6,749 nt of DNA from Acidobacteriota bacterium (GTDB taxonomy: Bacteria > Acidobacteriota > Terriglobia > UBA7540), in the NCBI GenBank assembly GCA_003224635.1, contig QHZK01000270.1:1-6749 (forward strand). The letters are read 5' to 3'. A model generated the notes under the pieces. It searched no databases. It saw nothing but the letters and a program-made list of their open reading frames with translations, and had not been told where the DNA came from. Shown here piece after piece: positions 6,092 through 6,749 of the stretch (position 1 is the first letter of the stretch; each line of letters starts with the position of its first letter). A program made the translations under genes and the position numbers.

Positions 6092-6097
6092 ATTATA
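6092..6097 (-). promoter_or_regulatory. Perfect TATAAT -10 box for the DUF433/DUF5615 operon
   Basis: On the minus strand TATAAT reads from 6097 to 6092, 18 bases before the DUF433 ATG. Transcription would start near 6085, leaving a leader of about 12 bases. The -35 position (about 6115-6120, CCGTGG) matches poorly and there is no extended TGn, which would suit a promoter controlled by a regulator such as the antitoxin itself. No clear operator palindrome was seen around it. Confidence 0.45.
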
Positions 6098-6153
6098 ACC
6101 CGCTTTTCGGCTTACCACGGTTGGGAAAGCGCCAACGGTGGCTACAGGCTTCA

Positions 6154-6174
6154 GGAGCACCGTAAAGGCGCTCC
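6154..6174 (-). terminator. Hairpin just after the GMC oxidoreductase stop (no T-run)
   Basis: In minus-strand RNA, GGAGCGCC (6174-6167) pairs with GGTGCTCC (6161-6154) over eight positions with one G-U wobble and a 5-base loop. In plus-strand RNA that pair would be an A-C mismatch, so the stem favours the GMC transcript. It begins nine bases after the GMC stop. Without a following U-tract it may be an mRNA 3' stabiliser rather than a full intrinsic terminator. Confidence 0.35.
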
Positions 6175-6182
6175 CCTACGCC

Positions 6183-6749
6183 CTATCCGAAGGTTCCTCT
6201 CCGCATTTCTTCGGCGATGTAATCCGCCGCGCGCATGGAGAGCGTCAGGAGGGTGAGCGTTGGATTTTTCTCCGTGGCGGAAACAAACGCGGCGCCGTCC
6301 ACCACGAAGAGGTTCTTGATCTCGTGCGACTGGTTGAATTTGGTGACAAAGGATTTCTTCGGGTCGTTGCCCATGCGCGCCGTGCCTTCCTCGTGGATGC
6401 TCCATCCCGGCGGCAGCGGGTGGGTGCGCTCGCTCATGATCTCGATCCCGGCGGCCTCGAACATCTCGCGCTGGGTCTCGACCATGTCCCTGGCCATCGC
6501 CAGCTCGTTCGCTCCCCATTCGATATTGAACTTGAGCACGGGGATGCCCCACGCGTCGCGGACCTCGGGGTCAATCTCGACGTAGTTCTCGGGACGCGCC
6601 AGCACTTCTCCGAATGAGCCGAGGCTGAACACGGCGGCGTGGTTCTTCTTCACGTCCTCCTTGAATTGGGCGCCAAATCCGGGGAGCTTGCGGGCGAAGC
6701 CCGGAAACTCCGAGCTCCCGCCCCCGCCTTCGAATCCGTAGCCGCGAAT
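6183..6749 (-). CDS. GMC-family FAD-dependent oxidoreductase, C-terminal 188 residues (5' end outside window)
   Basis: The frame is open from the right edge to the TAG at 6185-6183, so the gene start lies beyond the window. The visible part has a Gly-rich RGYGFEGGGGSSE segment, then the GMC C-terminal domain. The catalytic His is in WSIHEEGTARMG (codon 6395-6393) and the second catalytic Asn is in KNPTLTLLTLSMRAADYI (codon 6266-6264); the LFVVDGAAFVSA strand that closes the FAD site is also present. GMC enzymes oxidise alcohols, sugars or polyols with FAD; the substrate cannot be read from this fragment. In related bacteria such genes often sit beside a small gluconate-dehydrogenase-like subunit, but none is visible downstream. 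Apparent internal starts such as GTG 6653 are not real starts. Confidence 0.92.
   Translation of the reverse strand: MRGYGFEGGGGSSEFPGFARKLPGFGAQFKEDVKKNHAAVFSLGSFGEVLARPENYVEIDPEVRDAWGIPVLKFNIEWGANELAMARDMVETQREMFEAAGIEIMSERTHPLPPGWSIHEEGTARMGNDPKKSFVTKFNQSHEIKNLFVVDGAAFVSATEKNPTLTLLTLSMRAADYIAEEMRRGTFG

Noticed and set aside
6074..6160. 29-residue N-terminal extension of the DUF433 protein
   Set aside because: It would cover the TATAAT box and the intergenic sequence, and DUF433 proteins normally begin near the chosen ATG.
6138..6617. 159-residue plus-strand frame opposite the GMC gene
   Set aside because: Antisense to the GMC catalytic domain with its conserved His and Asn; no domain of its own.

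Overview
The window looks like a piece of a GC-rich chromosome or metagenome contig from a soil-type bacterium, most probably an Acidobacteriota member. That assignment is inference. It rests on gene content (an exported FG-GAP/ASPIC-UnbV 'CRTAC-like' protein, a GMC flavoprotein of the type common in that phylum, DUF433/DUF5615 modules) and on intergenic repeat families of a kind often seen there. No rRNA, tRNA, CRISPR array, transposase or phage gene was seen.

Left part (1-3172, + strand). The first 22 bases hold the tail of an upstream gene ending NYTYRF-stop, which fits an outer-membrane beta-barrel C-terminus. Nine bases later comes an exported TlpA/ResA-like thioredoxin with a WCEPC active site. 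A 307-base gap follows, containing a repeat-like element built from CACGGAG words that folds into a 43-base imperfect palindrome. Next is a 585-residue Tat-type exported protein with seven FG-GAP/VCBS-like blades and a C-terminal ASPIC/UnbV domain. Closely behind it is a small cytoplasmic-looking, tryptophan-rich protein of unknown function (about 164 residues) whose best start is TTG.

Middle part (3209-5327, + strand). A membrane-bound NarL-type sensor histidine kinase and its LuxR/NarL-family response regulator form a complete two-component system. Both carry all key catalytic residues. The kinase start codon lies inside a perfect 7-bp hairpin stem, and a degenerate 7-bp tandem repeat runs through the kinase stop codon.

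Right part (5454-6749, - strand). A DUF433 antitoxin-like gene and a DUF5615 PIN-like toxin gene overlap by ATGA and form a probable type II toxin-antitoxin pair with a perfect TATAAT box upstream. Beyond it is the C-terminal 188 residues of a GMC oxidoreductase that enters from the right edge, with a hairpin just after its stop.

The plus-strand genes from the thioredoxin to the regulator share orientation, and those from the ASPIC protein to the regulator are tightly spaced (22-36 bases), so a common transcript is plausible. One reading is an envelope-facing module (barrel, periplasmic thiol protein, exported propeller) linked to a two-component sensor, with the unknown 164-residue protein as the least explained member. 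This functional link is inference from position only.
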